From Anniella stebbinsi (lineage: Eukaryota > Chordata > Lepidosauria > Squamata > Anniellidae): a stretch of DNA of 64,000 nt. This document shows positions 21,978-32,183 of the stretch, in pieces. The stretch covers positions 109,056,501-109,120,500 of the forward strand of contig JARDYH010000002.1 of assembly GCA_029215795.1 (NCBI GenBank), read 5' to 3'. The stretch's first letter is position 1; each line of letters starts with the position of its first letter. The notes beneath the pieces were generated by a model. It was not told where the DNA came from. It did not search any database and saw nothing but the letters and a program-made list of their open reading frames with translations. The position numbers and the translations under genes are program-made.

Positions 21978-22316
21978 CCTCTAGAAGGATTCGGTTTGGC
22001 ACCTGGTTGCCCGATTATGCACATCTTCTCACAATCGCGTTTATGCCTAAATCCTGTAGACGACATGCGGTGAAGCGCATAACCGGCAGTATGAAATGCG
22101 CTTTAAAGTGGCTGAAATGCGGAGAATCACTTCTTTACATGGTCAAAATGCACTTTAATGGCCGCGGAGAATTAAAACTAGCTATTTAACGCGCATTCGA
22201 TAATGTGTATAATTGGAGAGAAAACGTGCCTCAACCCCTGATTTGCGCTCCTCTCTTGTAGAGGTCAAAATTTTAATGCGCCTTGAAAGAGCTTTAAATG
22301 CCTCTTGTAGAGGCAC
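21978..22316 (-). mobile_element. Unassigned dispersed repeat, GGGTGCCTCTACAAGAGGC end (copy A)
   Basis: In reverse complement it begins GGGTGCCTCTACAAGAGGCA, runs through TTTAAAGCTCTTTCAAGGCG and many GCGCATT / AATGCGC words, and ends near GGTTGCCCGATTATGC reversed. It matches the segment at 44815-45141 in the opposite orientation over almost its full length. CpG-rich words (TTTAACGCGCATTCGATAA) are unusual against the AT-rich surroundings. Non-coding. Confidence 0.6.
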
Positions 22317-22981
22317 CCAGAGTGTCTATAAGCCCTCACTTAGAGGGCAGGGTGGACATTGTGAAACCCATTTAATAGGCATAGGAACAACATGTCGTTA
22401 ACAGGTTTGCCACAATTTTGCCAGGCTTAAGTCATGAACTAGCTTGGTTAAATCACTACAAATTGTAATTATCTCATGTATTATGTCATACAAATGGAAC
22501 CCTAATCTACAAGGTCTAGATGTGTCTGACCCCATTTATATCTATGAGCTTTCAATTGATTTTCTTTAAACTTGAGCTGATTGACCTCAATATTGTATTG
22601 GTACTGTTAGAATGTGTGTTCATTCATTTTTAATCTCACCTTGCAAACCTGCCCCACCTCACCCCACTCCACAATATACCATGCAACGAGGCATATTCAG
22701 CATTGATACTGTCCATGTATCAGATGAAGTAGACTAAATCTAGTTATGTTTAGCTGTTGCTGTGGTTTTCATTATATTCTTGCATTTGTATTTTGCAATT
22801 TGTAGATTTATTCTTATGTAAACAACCTTAGAAGCATGAATATATATTCAGGTTCTTACTGAATTTCTTAACAGAAGAAGTAGCAAAACACATCACACAG
22901 AAGTTATCACGACCTTAACAGTGCCTGTTCTTACATGCAATATTTTCACTTTTAACAAAGACACATTACCTTCAAGTGGAA
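22317..22981. other. Single-copy stretch
   Basis: Nothing recognised. Confidence 0.4.
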
Positions 22982-24505
22982 GGCACAGCAATAGGCATGT
23001 AAATGGCTCCATCATATTACAATCTATTTATGGGTAATCTGAAACAAAGCTTACCCATAAATAGATCACTGAACCCAAACATGAACGATTTGAATGGTGG
23101 AGATACATTAATCAAACAAATCCGGAGAACATCCAAAATATTCAATGGAATAAAGAGATGGAGTCTCAGGATGTTGAAAGACATGTAGTTTTATTCTGAG
23201 AAGCAGTTCCAGAAGTACAGGCACTTTTAGAAATACAAACTCCAGAAGAAGACCTATATATAGATTAATCAAAGCTGAAATTTGTAGGGCTACTCCTTGG
23301 AATAAAACTACATTTTTTTTTCAATATCCTGAGACTTTGTCCATTGGAGATACATTGATGACATATTTGCCAGATGAACCAACTTAGCATGAGATCTTTC
23401 CCTTTTAAGGCGTTAAGACCAGAAGACTAAGAAGAAGGAATAGTCAAGAAATTCTATTTCTTGTTAAGCTAGTAAAACCTACAGATCTTTAACAATGTTC
23501 TGTTTTATAGCAGAAATGTTTTGTGTTATTTTATGCAAGTTATATTTTGATGCAATGTTATAAGCATATTTCTAATAAAAATAACAAATGGACCAAGAAA
23601 GATTTTCCTGTTAGTACAAAATCTGGATTGCAATCCTCAAAACAATCCTAGGTGTACACATTCTTTAAAAGTATTTAATCTGCTATAGGTGGTAAACAGG
23701 CAGCTAAATGCTCCCAAAGTACTGAACTACAGATGGATAGCTGAAAAAAATCCAAACCATAATAACTTCTGCAATGAGGACATTCTTTGCAGATTATAGA
23801 TTACAACATCCATCATGCATCTGGTTTTTCAAGAGCACCCCCCCCCCCAAAAAAAAAGATGGAGAAAAATAAAGACAGTTATGTACCTTTTGGTGAAGAT
23901 TTTCTCTCATCACCAAATTACAACTTGGCAACTACAGAAAGCTACCCCATGTCTGCTAACACTCCATGTCTTGTAAAAGCCAAGAACAAGCCGCCTGTTG
24001 CCATCTTCTGCCAGCCATCAAATCTGTGCAAGCTTCTTGTGAGAGCAGAAATCAAGACATCAGCAATCCCCAATTATACCATTGTACATCCAGCCATTGC
24101 AATACCTGCTCTTATCTGTGTGAAACAACACTTAAAAAGCACAACTGGACAGACCTCTGTTATTAAAAGACAATCACTTGCAAATCAAATAATGTTGTAT
24201 ATGTCATCAAATGCAAGTGCCAAAGTTGTCACAGGCAGTAAGTACATTGGCTAAAGCATCATTCGTCTTCATACAAGATTAAGAAACCACGAGTCAGCTA
24301 TAATGACAAAGAAGACAGAACAGAAATCTGTGACAGAATACTTTAATAGCCACAGCCTTTTGGGCGTGGCAGTATTTCCAACAGAACAACCACCTAATCC
24401 GGCAATCCTTGAAACAAGAGAAAACTTTTGGATTTATTACTGTATACGCAGGCTCCAAATGGCCTGAACTTGGTGGAAAACACCACCTTCTATGCTTCTC
24501 TTGCA
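22982..24505 (+). pseudogene. Penelope-like retroelement remnant (reverse transcriptase and GIY-YIG endonuclease)
   Basis: The plus strand retains, in order, hallmark motifs of a Penelope-like element ORF. At 22982-23035 it reads GTAIGM, a stop, then MAPSYYNLFMG, corresponding to the 'GTAMG.RMAPSYANLFMG' reverse transcriptase block. At 23345-23371 it reads WRYIDDIFA, the catalytic YxDD block. At 23991-24050 it reads QPSNLCKLLVRAE, the '..NL.D.LVRA' linker. A cysteine-rich CTSSHCNTCSYL follows at about 24088-24123, then NNVVYVIKCKC (24189-24221), KYIG (24241-24252) and RLHTRLRNHESAI, the GIY-YIG endonuclease pattern. It closes with ENFWIYY (about 24423-24443) and, in another frame, APNGLNLVE. 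Several frame changes and at least three stops make it inactive. The family mobilises through its own reverse transcriptase; here only a fossil is left. Its 3' side is cut by the element at 24511. Confidence 0.8.
23145..23350. repeat. Inverted repeat inside the Penelope-like remnant
   Basis: GGAGTCTCAGGATGTTGAAA and CATGTAGTTTTATTC on the left are complemented by GAATAAAACTACAT and TTCAATATCCTGAGACT on the right; arms are about 40 bases, with about 100 bases between. A second tiny hairpin, CTATTTATGGGTAA / TTACCCATAAATAG, lies at 23026-23066. Two similar TGGAGATACATT words (23098 and 23345) bracket the insert, so it may be a small element or a rearrangement. Confidence 0.6.
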
Positions 24506-24510
24506 GTCTC

Positions 24511-24945
24511 AGGCCCCGTCTTCACGCTGCTGGGAGGGCTGCACCCTGACGCCTCCCCGGCGGCGCGTGGCGCATTTACACTCCTTACACCAATCCTGAT
24601 GTACGGGGCGCGATAGTGCCTTTTCTTTTGTTGCCGCCCGCACCGCCGAGCATTCGGCGCAACTGCAGCTGCTGGAGGGGGGACTTGGAGCCTCGGCTCC
24701 CCTACTCCCAAGTAAGTGGTTTTTTAAAAAAAAATTACAGAAAGGGAGGGAGAGGGGAGCAGAGGCGGGTCAGGCTTTTTTGTTAACAACTTTAAATGGG
24801 GGGGGGAGGACTACCACTAACTAAAAAAGTTGTGTTTAATGGGTGACTTTTTTAGTTTGCGGCAAAGGGCCTTTGCCCCTAGATGTCTTCGCATTGGCAG
24901 CTGAATCATGTAACGCTACTGCCACCAGTGCGAAGACACGTCGAC
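24511..24945. mobile_element. GC-rich MITE-like element with CGTCTTCACGCTGCTGG end
   Basis: CCCCGTCTTCACGCTGCTGG on the left resembles the reverse complement of CCACCAGTGCGAAGACACG on the right (17-20 bases with mismatches). The interior is CpG-rich (GGCGGCGCGTGGCGC, CGCCGAGCATTCGGCGC). It directly follows the last Penelope-like motif, so it probably interrupts or abuts that element. Boundaries are approximate. Confidence 0.5.
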
Positions 24946-24977
24946 GGAAACTGTCCGTCAAGAGGTACCCTCAGAAT

Positions 24978-25533
24978 TAGGATGACTAGATTTTGCAAAA
25001 CAAAATCCCGGTTCAAAATGGCCGCCCAAAGGGGGTGTGCCCACCAAAGCAGACCCCTCCAATATAAAATTAAAAAAATTAAAAAGGCCGCCTGCCATGC
25101 AGCCAATAAGCAGACGCCACCCCCCCACACGAAACAAACCCCACCACCAAGCCACCCCCCCCAAAACAACCAGCCCGGACCTACCAGGTTCTCCTCCACA
25201 GCCGCCCCCGCCGGGTCCGCCACTGCCGCCCCCACCACCGGGTCCCCCGCCACCGCCGCCGCTGCCGGGTCCTCCGCCGCCGGGCTTGTGAGGCCAGAGG
25301 CCGCGCGGGAGAGGGCCGATTACATCACTTCTGGATTCGGCCCTCTCCTGCCTCTTCTGCGCAGCCTCTGGCTTCACGAGCCCAGTGGTGGAGGACCCGC
25401 CGGCATCGTCGATGGAGGACCCACCATCTGGGCTCCTCGAGGCCCGGTTTGCCGCCGCCGCCCCCCGGTCGGCCCAGATCGCCCCAGTTTTCCCAGTTAG
25501 GACCGGGAAACCCCAGGCGATCTGGGCACCCTA
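24978..25533. mobile_element. hAT-like GC-rich element with perfect 8-bp duplication
   Basis: Ends are TAGGATGACTAGATTTTGC and GATCTGGGCACCCTA. Outside them, CTCAGAAT occurs at 24970-24977 and again at 25534-25541. The TAGGGTGnCCAGAT end is shared with the five palindromic elements in the window. Inside is an imperfect palindrome around 25282-25385 (GGCTTGTGAGGCCAGAGGC against GCCTCTGGCTTCACGAGCC). A subterminal hairpin lies at 25468-25527 (GCCCAGATCGCC / GGCGATCTGGGC). Proline- and glycine-rich open frames here are composition artefacts. Confidence 0.88.
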
Positions 25534-25676
25534 CTCAGAATCCCATCCACAGAGCTAACACTCTACAATGGTTATTCTCGGGGCAGGGGAACTTGTACTG
25601 TCACTGACAAAGGCTGAAGCCAAAATGTTTGATAGAAATTAAACTATATTTATCCGTGTTTTGCCAATTGCTTTAT

Positions 25677-25682
<6 letters not shown>

Positions 25683-25713
<31 letters not shown>
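25683..25713. repeat. (AG)n microsatellite
   Basis: About 15 uninterrupted AG units. Confidence 0.95.
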
Positions 25714-25715
<2 letters not shown>

Positions 25716-25754
25716 ATGAAACCTCAAGTAACAAGAATATTAGTTTTTAACATC

Positions 25755-26245
25755 TGTGAAGGTTTGAGGCCTATAGAGGCTTTTGTTGGGAGGGGGTATC
25801 CCTAAGAGGGGTAGTTTCATTTTCCTGAGTTAAGTTTCCTTTCTTCAAGATTGAAACAGTACTTTCTGTTTTGGGGAAAGAGGGTATAAAAGAGTGAGCC
25901 AGAGAGAAGAGGGAGAACACCAGAGCAGGAAGAAGCAGCCTGGAGAAGTCTAAATGCAGCTAGAGTATAGGAACTTGTGTCTTTTATTTTCTTTTAATGC
26001 CTTTTGTGTCACTCAGCTCTATTGAGAAAATACCTTTCATTGTGATTAGCTTGTTTTAATTTAGTAGTAACCTGTTGTGTTAAACCAAGTGTCTGAAGTG
26101 TAATTTACCCCACATCTACAGCCTAAACCCCACGTTATTGAGAAGGGGAAGACAAAGGAAGGTAGGAGGGATTCTTAAGGAGGCAAAAGATCCTTAAGGA
26201 ATTGCTTAGGTGGTCCAGATCATAGGTGGAACCTGACAACATGTC
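25755..26245 (+). mobile_element. Possible solo LTR (weak)
   Basis: The segment starts TGTGAAGG and ends CTGACAACA. It contains GAGGGTATAAAAGAGTGAGC (a TATA-box context at about 25882), followed by a purine-rich stretch (GAGCCAGAGAGAAGAGGGAG) and T-rich DNA with CTTTTAATG. This order resembles the U3-R-U5 plan of an LTR. No coding region, primer-binding site or second LTR is visible, and no target duplication is confirmed, so a host promoter or chance are alternatives. Confidence 0.3.
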
Positions 26246-26283
26246 TCTTTGTTGTTTGTCAATGCCTGTAACACATTACCATA

Positions 26284-26523
26284 AAGAGCTTTTCTACATG
26301 AGGCTTTTAACCTGCACCTTTACTGAAGCTTCTGCTTCTTGGCAAGATTAAGATTGGCTCCTTTACACATCGTTTTTTCCAGGGTTTTCTTTCTCTGCCT
26401 TTCTATATGTTCCATTACACAACCACTAGGTGGTACTGTCATATAGTCGAATTGCACATATACGTGAGGCTTCTATAATGCCATCAACAAAAATACCAGA
26501 CTTTCCTCATTAGGAAAAAAGCC
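26284..26523 (-). mobile_element. MITE, AGAGCTTCTCTACAT family (copy 5)
   Basis: The left end reads AAAGAGCTTTTCTACATGAGG. In reverse complement the interior pairs ACCACCTAGTGGTTGTG with the GCCACCTAGAGGTTATG block of the copy at 57410. The right end near TCATTAGGAAAAAAGC is degraded. Confidence 0.5.
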
Positions 26524-28126
26524 GAAATCATGGTTGCAAAACACGGGAGAAGCTTTGGAGGAAGAGGACGTTGTGTATAGGAGCCACAAACTACCACGAG
26601 TGAGGTATCACGAGCGCATATTAAAACCCTTGTGTACAAAGGCTCAAAAGCACACCTTAACTATAATTCGCTATTTTCACACATTCGTTTGTACAATTGC
26701 TTGTAGAATTCTCATCAGGTCCCCACTTCAGCAGCTTTCTTAGGTGTAAAGTCAACTATAAAAAGATACTGCTATTTTACCACTGACAATTACATCTTGA
26801 CCAGCATCACTGGAGATACCACAAATGTTACAAATACTGATCATGTGTACGCCTGATAAATTCTTCCAGTTTCTCTAAAGATATAGTCATGTATCTTGGT
26901 GGATTTTAATCTTGGTGGATTTTACAAAGATAAGCCATTCTATGAAGGATAAAATAAATCCAGGCCAATATTTATTTTAAGTGTCGAAAAATATGTGCAT
27001 TTACTCTTTCCCCATAGAGAACTGCGGAGTTGCAGAGAAGAAATCTTTGCCTTAGGATTGCTTCTGGGAGTGATTAGCAGGTTTTACTTTTAACAATGAT
27101 TTAATGATAACGTTAACTCACTGGGGATCCTTAACTTTCCCTGTTAGCAGGGGCAAGGCATAAGAACTACTGGGATTTTCCAAGCAGTCTTACAGGTGGA
27201 GGAATAAAGATTTGTTTTCCAAATAACTGTACATTACAAAACTCGCCAGCACAGTTGAATCTGTTGACACCCTACATCAAAATGTGCCTACTTGATCATA
27301 TACTGACAGTACCAAAAATATGTTTGAATTTCAAACTTGCTGAGAAGCCTGGGATGCAGGGATTACTTTCCCCGAGGGCAGATAAACAAGATGGATGAGC
27401 TAAACTCTGAATTGCTTAATGATCAAAATGCAGCAAAAACTGTCATCGAAAGGACTGCTTGGCTCATCAAAGCTGACTCTATGATTTCTGCTGAGTTACT
27501 CCTGCTTTTACTGAAGGCATGGACAAAGTGAGTAATTAAGTTCACAGATCCAGGCTGTTGACCTGACAATTGTCTACCCTGTTAAATGCATGTCAAGTGG
27601 CCACTTGGATGTTATAGAACAAATCTTGAAAACAACAGCATCAAGAACAGCCAAGAACTAGATGTGACAATTGCAGATAAAATCCCAAACTGGATACAGT
27701 CGTAGGAATAAGATTTAACATTGTGGATCAATAAAGAATCCAATATAAATTCATTGAGAATCCACCCCATCTTGTGTAACTAATAGCACACTGTACATTA
27801 ACTTCAATGGGACTTAGTCCTAAGAAAGTTTGTATAGGATTGCAGCCTTAATTCTCTAGTCATGGTAAGTAACACCCAAGGTATTGTTTTATTTTATGGT
27901 GCAAGCTCTAATCAACAGATTAGCCAGTTAAGGCTTTCACTGGTTAATTAGTGAGGGCCAATTTTAATTTGTGAGGGCTCTGAGTTAAGACTACACCTTT
28001 TGGAGGCTATCATGGCTCTGGTTTGTTGTTATAATAAGGAATAGAAAATCATTTGACTACTTTGTAGTATGGGTGGCAGCTTCTTAAACTGCAAGTTAAC
28101 TTGCAATTTGATAAAAAGAAAATATA
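26524..28126. other. Single-copy stretch, 1.6 kb
   Basis: No gene recognised. A 64-codon frame at 27337-27531 is followed by AAAGTGAGTAAT, which happens to look like a splice donor, but it has no known domain. A short dispersed repeat (GGGACTTAGTCCTAAG, GGATTGCAGCCTTAA) is at 27790-27860. Confidence 0.4.
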
Positions 28127-28337
28127 GGGCCTGTTCAGACGACATGCTAAGACATGGTTAGGCTGCTAACCCTTCTGTAGTAGTGAGTAAATGGTTAGTG
28201 AGCGTGTTTAACAAGTGGATATGTAGTCACCATTGGTTAGGAATGGTTTACACACAACATGCTAAGTCATGGTTCACATGATACGCTAAGCCATAATGTT
28301 TAGATCAAAATGCTTAACCAACATGGCTTACAGGGTC
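28127..28337 (+). mobile_element. MITE with GGGCCTGTTCAGACGAC ends (copy 1 of 3)
   Basis: It begins GGGCCTGTTCAGACGACATG and follows CTAAGACATGGTTAGGCTGC. The family's far end is shortened here to CTTACAGGGTCTG. Other copies: 46279 and 59714. The GGGCCTGTTCA terminus is of the kind seen in PIF/Harbinger MITEs, but no TWA duplication is proven. Confidence 0.65.
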
Positions 28338-28822
28338 TGTGACATCTAATTAGTTGATTGGTTTACAGATAGGTGATTAAACAACTAAAGTATTCTTTAA
28401 ATCATTATCAAGCCTAGTCATTTTGTATTTCAACTTGACTAGTACCTTTGACAGACCCTAATAGCAGGTGCTTTACATCAAAATTATTTACAGCTTTCAA
28501 AAACTCAACCAAGAGGAAGGAGCCTACAATTTAAGGGAAGGGGGTGGAGAAGTGATGAGGAAATATACGGGAATAATAACGTTTTTTAAAAGAAAGAAAT
28601 GTTTCGCATGATTTTCTAAGGAAATTGCATTCTAAGCCAGGGGGAAAAACTGTGTTTCCTCCTCTTAGGCGATTACAAACTTGTGGAACTGTAATGATAG
28701 AGGGTGGAGAGAAATGGGTGGTGTATGGATGTTAGCTTTTCACAGATTTAGGCTTTTGACAGACTATTGTTTTTAAGAGAAGCATTGCTTCCCATGGTGT
28801 AGATGATTTTTTTTTTGTCTCA
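28338..28822. other. Single-copy stretch
   Basis: Nothing recognised. Confidence 0.4.
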
Positions 28823-29490
28823 GAGCTCCATCACACCAGTGTTTTATCGCACTCTTGTCATGCCTGGTTTGCTGTTTTGCAGCGCGGTACTCACATGATG
28901 TTGTACCTGTCCTGCAGTCACACTGCCTCTTCCCCTCCATTTTCCGTGTTTTCCTAGAGCAGGGAAAGTCCGTCTTATTTCCTCCACATGGGATTAAAGT
29001 GTTCTTCCGCCCCCATGTATTGCCATCCTCGCGCTATGATCTTTGTTGGGGGCGTGTGCTTTGAAGGGAGGTCTTGCTGACAAAAGAGGAGGGCGGGGCG
29101 ATTCTCCTTCCCCAACATGCCATGTTGAACAAACAGGCTTGAGCTGAATCAGTTGAACGGACTTTCGCGGCTCCAACCCCACCCTCATTGCCTGCAGAAA
29201 TGGCACCCAGTTAATGAAACGTTAAATCGGTAAAACGCTAGGCAACAAAGCCAGAGCGAGGGGGGAATGTGCCCACTCCATCACAATGTCCATCAATGAC
29301 AAGAACCAATAAACTGGGAGAGGGGGGGGAGAAGGAGCGGAGGGGGGTAGAGTGGGAGAGCAAACAAGCGAAGAGGTGAAATAACGCAGCAATGCAAGCA
29401 CATGAAAGTGACCAGCGCTTGCTGCGCTAATGAAACGAAGGTCAAAATCCAGGGTGCATATCAGGAAAAAAAGTAGGTGTGATGGAGCTC
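28823..29490. mobile_element. Inverted-repeat element with GAGCTCCATCACACC ends (copy 1)
   Basis: GAGCTCCATCACACCAGTG at the left mirrors GGTGTGATGGAGCTC at the right. TCA flanks both sides (28820-28822 and 29491-29493), consistent with a 3-bp target duplication as in PIF/Harbinger. The 668-bp interior shares long stretches with the copy at 32184, for example GCAGGGAAAGTC and AAAGTGACCAGCGCTTG. Non-coding. Confidence 0.8.
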
Positions 29491-30165
29491 TCAGTATCAA
29501 CTAGGGATGCTTGACGAATTCAGCCCTCAAGAACTCAAATACAAAATGTCCTGATCCTCATCACTTGAATCAGAACTTAATTATCCAAGCGATTGTGCAC
29601 TTCTCCAAATCTTGCAACTCGGTTTCCAGTAGTTTAAATATATTGAAATACATATTTTAAGAGGATTGTTTTTTAATTTGCAGTTTAATGCAGAAACAAA
29701 ATGGAACAATGCTTTTTAAAATGCCAGATTCATCTATCCCTGCTGCCAACTCTGGTCAAACAGGTTTTTCAAAAAATGCAAAGTCTGAAAAATATGCTTG
29801 CTAGAAGCAAAAGTGAGATGTGTAGAATCCTATTTAAACCTTCCTTCAGCTACCTAAAAAAAGGTTTTAATCTGTAGCCCAGCTTTAGGTATATTATTGT
29901 ACCACTATCATTTCCCATGAAACCTAGATTTGTCATGTTCCACCATGGTCTTTGCTCAAGCTAGATTTGCATGTTTCTACAGCAAATAAGGCTACGTCAA
30001 GTAAAACAAAACAAAACCTAGCCCCAAAAGCATGATCAACACCATAGCAACAGATGTGTGCATGGATTAGGTGTGATGGAGGTCATGGTCAAAACAGCAC
30101 CACATATGCACAAGAGAAAAGTATCAGCAAGATTCAGGGAGCCCCAGTTGGCAGAAGTTTTTTTT

Positions 30166-30168
<3 letters not shown>
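29491..30168. other. Single-copy AT-rich stretch
   Basis: Nothing recognised. Confidence 0.4.

Positions 30169-30198
<30 letters not shown>
30169..30198. repeat. (AC)n microsatellite
   Basis: About 15 AC units preceded by an A/T tract. Confidence 0.95.
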
Positions 30199-30201
<3 letters not shown>

Positions 30202-30309
30202 GAACCAAGCATGGTCAGTGGGCATGGAATGCTGTTGGTGGGGGTGGAAAATCAGGGGTAGTGGGAATAGAATGGAATATCCTGAACAGGGTCACTCTAC
30301 ACTACAACA

Positions 30310-30500
30310 CTTGGGGTACATCTTGACGACGGGTTTGCCCCGGGGTGGATCCGGAGTGACGGCAGGTCATCGATATGACGCAGCCGCCATCCCGAAGCCA
30401 TCCAGGGGCAAACCCCCGAAACTCCGCTTAAAAAAAGTCGGGCACTTACCCCAACTTTTTTTGCTGCAGAGGCATGCCACAGCCGATGACGGCCCGTTTG
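30310..30500. mobile_element. GC-rich repeat fragment, type uncertain
   Basis: CpG-rich patch (TTGACGACGGGTTTGCCCCG, CCGATGACGGCCCG) in AT-rich DNA, with a hairpin AAAAAAAGTCGGGCACTTACC / CAACTTTTTTTGCTGCAG like that inside 16792-17146. CGGGTTTGCCCCGGGG and CCAGGGGCAAACCCCCG also pair as an inverted repeat. Probably another member of that GC-rich MITE group; ends not defined. Confidence 0.35.
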
Positions 30501-30749
30501 AAAAACCAAAAGGAGGAGAGCATCCACTCAGAGCAAAAAAAAAAGGGGGGGAGAGAAGCAGGTTCTCAGAATGCTTAAGATGCTTTATTTTCAAGCCCAA
30601 AGCGTTTCAGCCTATGTTGTTTTTTAAGGCCTTCTTCTGGGGGCTGTAACATCAAGAATACATTAAATTATGTTTATGGGGATAACACATAACATTGATA
30701 TATCAATTTAGGGGTTAATTAGGCAATTTATTTTTCCAAATGGTTTCAG

Positions 30750-31068
30750 TAGGCTGACCAGATAAAATCTAGGTCAGGGCTCATGTAACTTTAACAGTTG
30801 TAGAGAAAAGGGAATTTCAGCCAGTGTCATTTGTATGCAATTAGTTCCTGGTGAAATTCCCTCTTCATCACAACAGTTAAAGTTGCAGGGGCCCTGCCTT
30901 CTTTTGCATATGGTCACTCTAGATAGTGCATGCACCTTTAACTGTTGTGATGAAGAGGGAATTTCACCAGGAACTAATTGCATACAAATGACACTGGCTG
31001 AAATTCCCTTTTCTCTACAACTGTTAAAGTTACATGAGCCCTGACCTGGATTTTATCTGGTCAGCCTA
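30750..31068. mobile_element. Palindromic hAT-like foldback element (copy 3 of 5)
   Basis: Ends are TAGGCTGACCAGATAAAATC and GATTTTATCTGGTCAGCCTA. GTTTCAG stands on both sides (duplication of 7-8 bp). The arms are so alike that both strands give a near-identical 69-codon open frame (30774-30983 minus, 30835-31044 plus), which is a symmetry effect and not a gene. Confidence 0.9.
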
Positions 31069-32183
31069 GTTTCAGTAGGGCGGTGCTTACTATGGGATGG
31101 CAAGTGGCAGCAGAACATCTATTTGTCTTTTTCATATATTAACTTGGTGGGTGGGTGGGTGTGAAGTTATGCTTCCATTGTCTGTGGCAACAGCAGCAAT
31201 GAAATACCTTTCAATGGCTGCCATTTCCCCAACAAGGCTTCATGACAATGCCTTATTCCAGAGGCATTCTGGGCAAGTAGGAAATGGCAGCACCCAGTTG
31301 GCGGCAGCTGGGAAAAGCGCCAACATTGCCTTCACTGCCACGGTTTACCATCAGGAAAACTACAAATTTCTCCCCAAGTAACAAATGGAGAGGGGGGATG
31401 CCCCTTCCATCAAAGCCATTTGAAAAACTTTAACTCATCTCTATTACTGAAAATCAACAACTTTCACTAGCCAAATTCCTCACCTGTGAATGGGGTGGCC
31501 CATCTTGTGTGGCCATTTTTTTCCAACCCATTTCCCCCAGGGACATACTTACAACATTCAATGGCATTTCCGTTCTGCAAGTATACATTTGTGTTCCTGG
31601 CCGCTACTCCTTTACCCCAAAGTCAGGCCTACAGAGGCAATAGAATTTGTACGCTCCCATCTTTCTGCCCCAGAGGCAGCTTGGCTCACTCTGTGCTGGA
31701 ATCCTTGTCCCCTTTAGAAGGTAAACGTCATGCTCCATGTGTTGATTTTTAGGCGAGAAAATGTACAGTTTTCAGACTTTTCCAGTAATCAGTGCTCCTT
31801 GGGCCATGTGCGTATCAAATTTCAAGTTAGTGCTGGAGCACCAGAAAGTACTTGGCCATTCAAGAGTACACTATTGCCTTTCTCTCCCCACTTTCTAGGG
31901 ACAGATTTACGATTCTCCCTTTCGGATTTTTCTAGTAATTGGCATGTCTGATCGTTTTTACATATCCATCTGTCTTGCACAATGTCTTTATTTTCTTACG
32001 TATCCCTCTATACTGCCTTAGAGCCACTTGAATAAAGGGTAGATTAAATTAGTAATGGCACCCAAAGGTATTTCCCCAGTGTGTGCATTGGACTAGTAGT
32101 ACAGGGAAGAATGGCACAGCAAAGATGAATTTTTTCCTCTCTACACCCTCCCAACCCCTCTTTCCTTGCCTCAATCTAACCAA
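31069..32183. other. Single-copy stretch with a LINE-tail fragment
   Basis: (GGTG)n-like stretch at 31145-31160. At about 31990-32040 CTATACTGCCTTAGAGCCAC and GAATAAAGGGTAG look like a worn LINE tail. Otherwise nothing recognised. Confidence 0.35.

Noticed and set aside
23787..24254. A 155-codon frame that could be read as an independent gene
   Set aside because: Its middle matches the Penelope-like linker (NLCKLLVRAE), and the continuation of the match switches to other frames, so it is a piece of a decayed element.
24883..25500. Proline- and glycine-rich open frames of up to 205 codons
   Set aside because: They are inside the GC-rich hAT-like element (24978-25533), occur on both strands, and consist of low-complexity CCG/CCC codons.
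27337..27531. A 64-codon frame ending beside a splice-donor-like AAAGTGAGTAAT
   Set aside because: No acceptor-like start was convincing, no known domain was recognised, and a single short frame of this size is expected by chance.
30774..31044. Two 69-codon open frames with nearly identical peptides on opposite strands
   Set aside because: They lie in the two complementary arms of a palindromic hAT-like element; the similarity is a result of symmetry and is not a gene pair.
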